DNA from: Aliarcobacter butzleri
Lineage (GTDB): Bacteria; Campylobacterota; Campylobacteria; Campylobacterales; Arcobacteraceae
Length of the DNA: 7,485 nucleotides
Assembly: GCA_012522985.1 (NCBI GenBank)
Contig: JAAYJJ010000144.1
Span: 1-7,485, forward strand
Reading direction: 5' to 3'
The notes beneath the pieces were generated by a model that did not search any database, was not told the DNA's origin, and was given only the letters and a program-made list of their open reading frames with translations. How positions within the stretch are numbered: the first letter of the stretch is position 1; each line of letters starts with the position of its first letter. The position numbers were made by a program, and so were the translations under genes. Positions 6,229 to 7,485 of the stretch are shown here, piece after piece.

Positions 6229-7485
6229 TTAAAATTTTTTAGTTTTTGCATTGTTTAATAATGACTGAGCTAGTCCTAAAACTTCATTTGCTATTGTTGA
6301 TACTTTATCAGCTTCACTAGCATTTTCTTGAGTTACTCTATCTAGTTCATTGACTGCGTTGTTGATTTGAACAATACCGCTTTCTTGCTCTTTACTAGCT
6401 TTGCTAACATCATTGATTAGATCTATTGTATGAGATATATGAGTATTTAACTCTTCATAGCCTTTGATCATTTCGTTGCTAATATCTTTTCCCTCATTTG
6501 CTTTACTTGTTGCATTTTCTACAATATTTTTGATCTCTTTAGCGGCTTCAGCACTTCTTGCTGCTAGGTTTCTCACCTCTCCAGCAACTACTGCAAAGCC
6601 TTTACCAGCTTCACCAGCAGTTGCTGCTTCTACTGCTGCATTAAGGGAGAGGATATTTGTTTGAAATGCTATTTGATCTATAACAGCTATAGCTTCGTTG
6701 ATAGCACTTACTTCTTGGTTGATCTCTTCCATAGAACTAGCTGTTTTTGTGGCTAGTGATTGTCCTTTGCCAACTGCTTCTTTTACATTATGTCCTAAAA
6801 TAGCCATTTGGTTTGTATTAGCAGCATTGTTTTTGGTGATACTTGTTATCTCTTCTACTGATGCAGCTGTTTCTTCTAAAGATGCTGCTTGATCATTTGC
6901 TCTATTTGCTAGGTTATTTGTAGCTGCTGCCATATTGTGAGCATTTGTTTGTAAAATCTGCCCATTATTTAAGTTTGCTCTAGCATTGTGTGCCAATACT
7001 TCACCTAGTTGATTGACCCCTTCCATTAGCTCTTTCATTTGAGCTTTTAGTCTTGGATGTATCTCAACTCTATGAGTAAAATCATCATTTGTATAGCTTT
7101 TAACTGTTAAGTTTAGCTCTTTTATATTTTTGTCCATGATTTTAAGCATTTGATTTAATGTTTTTCTAAGAGTCTTAATCATAGGATTATTTGTATCTGA
7201 TACTACTGTATATCCATATATACCTTGCTCTAGCTTATCTGCTATTAGTACAACTTCACCCATAACTTTCATATCTTCTTTGAGTTTTATATCATATTTA
7301 ATAGCTGTTTCATTGAGCATTTTAAGCATATCAGCTATTTCATCTTTGCCATATATCTTAGCTACTGTATATTTGTTTGTTTCAAAAGAGACAAATTTTA
7401 AGAAGTTATCAAAGTACCTCATAAATCTCTTAGCCCTTCGCTTGGCTGAGGCTATAAAGGTATGATTTACAAAAATAAACAATAT
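6229..7485 (-). CDS. Methyl-accepting chemotaxis protein, 5' end outside the window
   Basis: C-terminal 418 residues of a chemoreceptor that controls the CheA kinase. The frame is open to the window edge, so the sensor part and true start lie beyond position 7485; the TTG at 7482 is only the first possible start inside and is probably not used. Numbering from that TTG: end of a membrane helix (1-5), basic membrane-proximal segment (14-22), HAMP (about 20-75, [13 protein letters not shown]), a second HAMP-like helical segment (about 76-160), methylation helix with [15 protein letters not shown] (198-212), and the kinase-contact tip [26 protein letters not shown] (split at 271-296). The tip has Thr288 where E. 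coli receptors have Arg (EAARAGE). The protein ends NNAKTKKF, without the NWETF-like CheR/CheB tether. It is followed after 22 bp by the Aer/CetB-type PAS gene, suggesting a CetA-like role; the missing N-terminus prevents confirmation. Confidence 0.93.
   Translation of the reverse strand: MLFIFVNHTFIASAKRRAKRFMRYFDNFLKFVSFETNKYTVAKIYGKDEIADMLKMLNETAIKYDIKLKEDMKVMGEVVLIADKLEQGIYGYTVVSDTNNPMIKTLRKTLNQMLKIMDKNIKELNLTVKSYTNDDFTHRVEIHPRLKAQMKELMEGVNQLGEVLAHNARANLNNGQILQTNAHNMAAATNNLANRANDQAASLEETAASVEEITSITKNNAANTNQMAILGHNVKEAVGKGQSLATKTASSMEEINQEVSAINEAIAVIDQIAFQTNILSLNAAVEAATAGEAGKGFAVVAGEVRNLAARSAEAAKEIKNIVENATSKANEGKDISNEMIKGYEELNTHISHTIDLINDVSKASKEQESGIVQINNAVNELDRVTQENASEADKVSTIANEVLGLAQSLLNNAKTKKF

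Noticed and set aside
6464..6892. Two short plus-strand open frames within the chemoreceptor
   Set aside because: Both are antisense to the conserved receptor signalling domain and their Ala/Ser/Leu-rich products mirror its helical codons.
7280..7482. TTG at 7482 as the true start of the chemoreceptor
   Set aside because: The frame remains open through the edge of the window and the first residues look like the end of a membrane helix, so this is an internal codon of a longer receptor.

Overview
The window reads as ordinary chromosome from an AT-rich member of the Campylobacterota (a Campylobacter, Arcobacter or Sulfurimonas relative; genus not resolvable from the sequence alone). The evidence is the very low GC, AGA-dominated arginine codons, the Campylobacterota style of the chemoreceptor signalling tip ([12 protein letters not shown]), and a gene order ctpA-purC-...-periplasmic protein-plsC that, from memory, follows the Campylobacter jejuni Cj0511-Cj0516 block. 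No phage, transposon, CRISPR array or defence locus was found.

Layout. On the minus strand, 1576 to 4 carries a two-gene unit: a single-pass membrane protein with a periplasmic helical domain (YfgM-like), then an outer-membrane lipoprotein with beta-propeller character (BamB-like). A 139-bp gap with divergent promoters separates it from plus-strand ctpA (1716-3014). ctpA is a secreted PDZ/S41 protease gene interrupted by one in-frame TGA at 2724-2726. purC follows after 14 bp. A hairpin (3760-3786) and a clear TATAAT -10 box (3822-3827) separate purC from a second plus-strand unit: a 418-residue envelope protein with a C-terminal SH3-like domain, overlapping plsC by 26 bp. plsC converges on a minus-strand chemotaxis pair across a shared bidirectional terminator (5789-5821). 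The pair is a chemoreceptor cut by the right edge of the window, followed by an Aer/CetB-type PAS protein that keeps the FAD-binding residues.

How the genes fit together. Much of the window serves the envelope: assembly and quality control (YfgM/BamB-like pair, CtpA), a periplasmic SH3-like protein, and phospholipid synthesis (PlsC). purC belongs to purine synthesis. The receptor/PAS pair resembles the bipartite CetA/CetB energy-taxis system.

The strongest anomaly is the premature stop in ctpA. It replaces an expected arginine in a conserved strand, and the remaining 95 codons stay open and recognisable. The second point of note is that purS and purQ are not between purC and the next gene. 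I found no convincing undescribed system.
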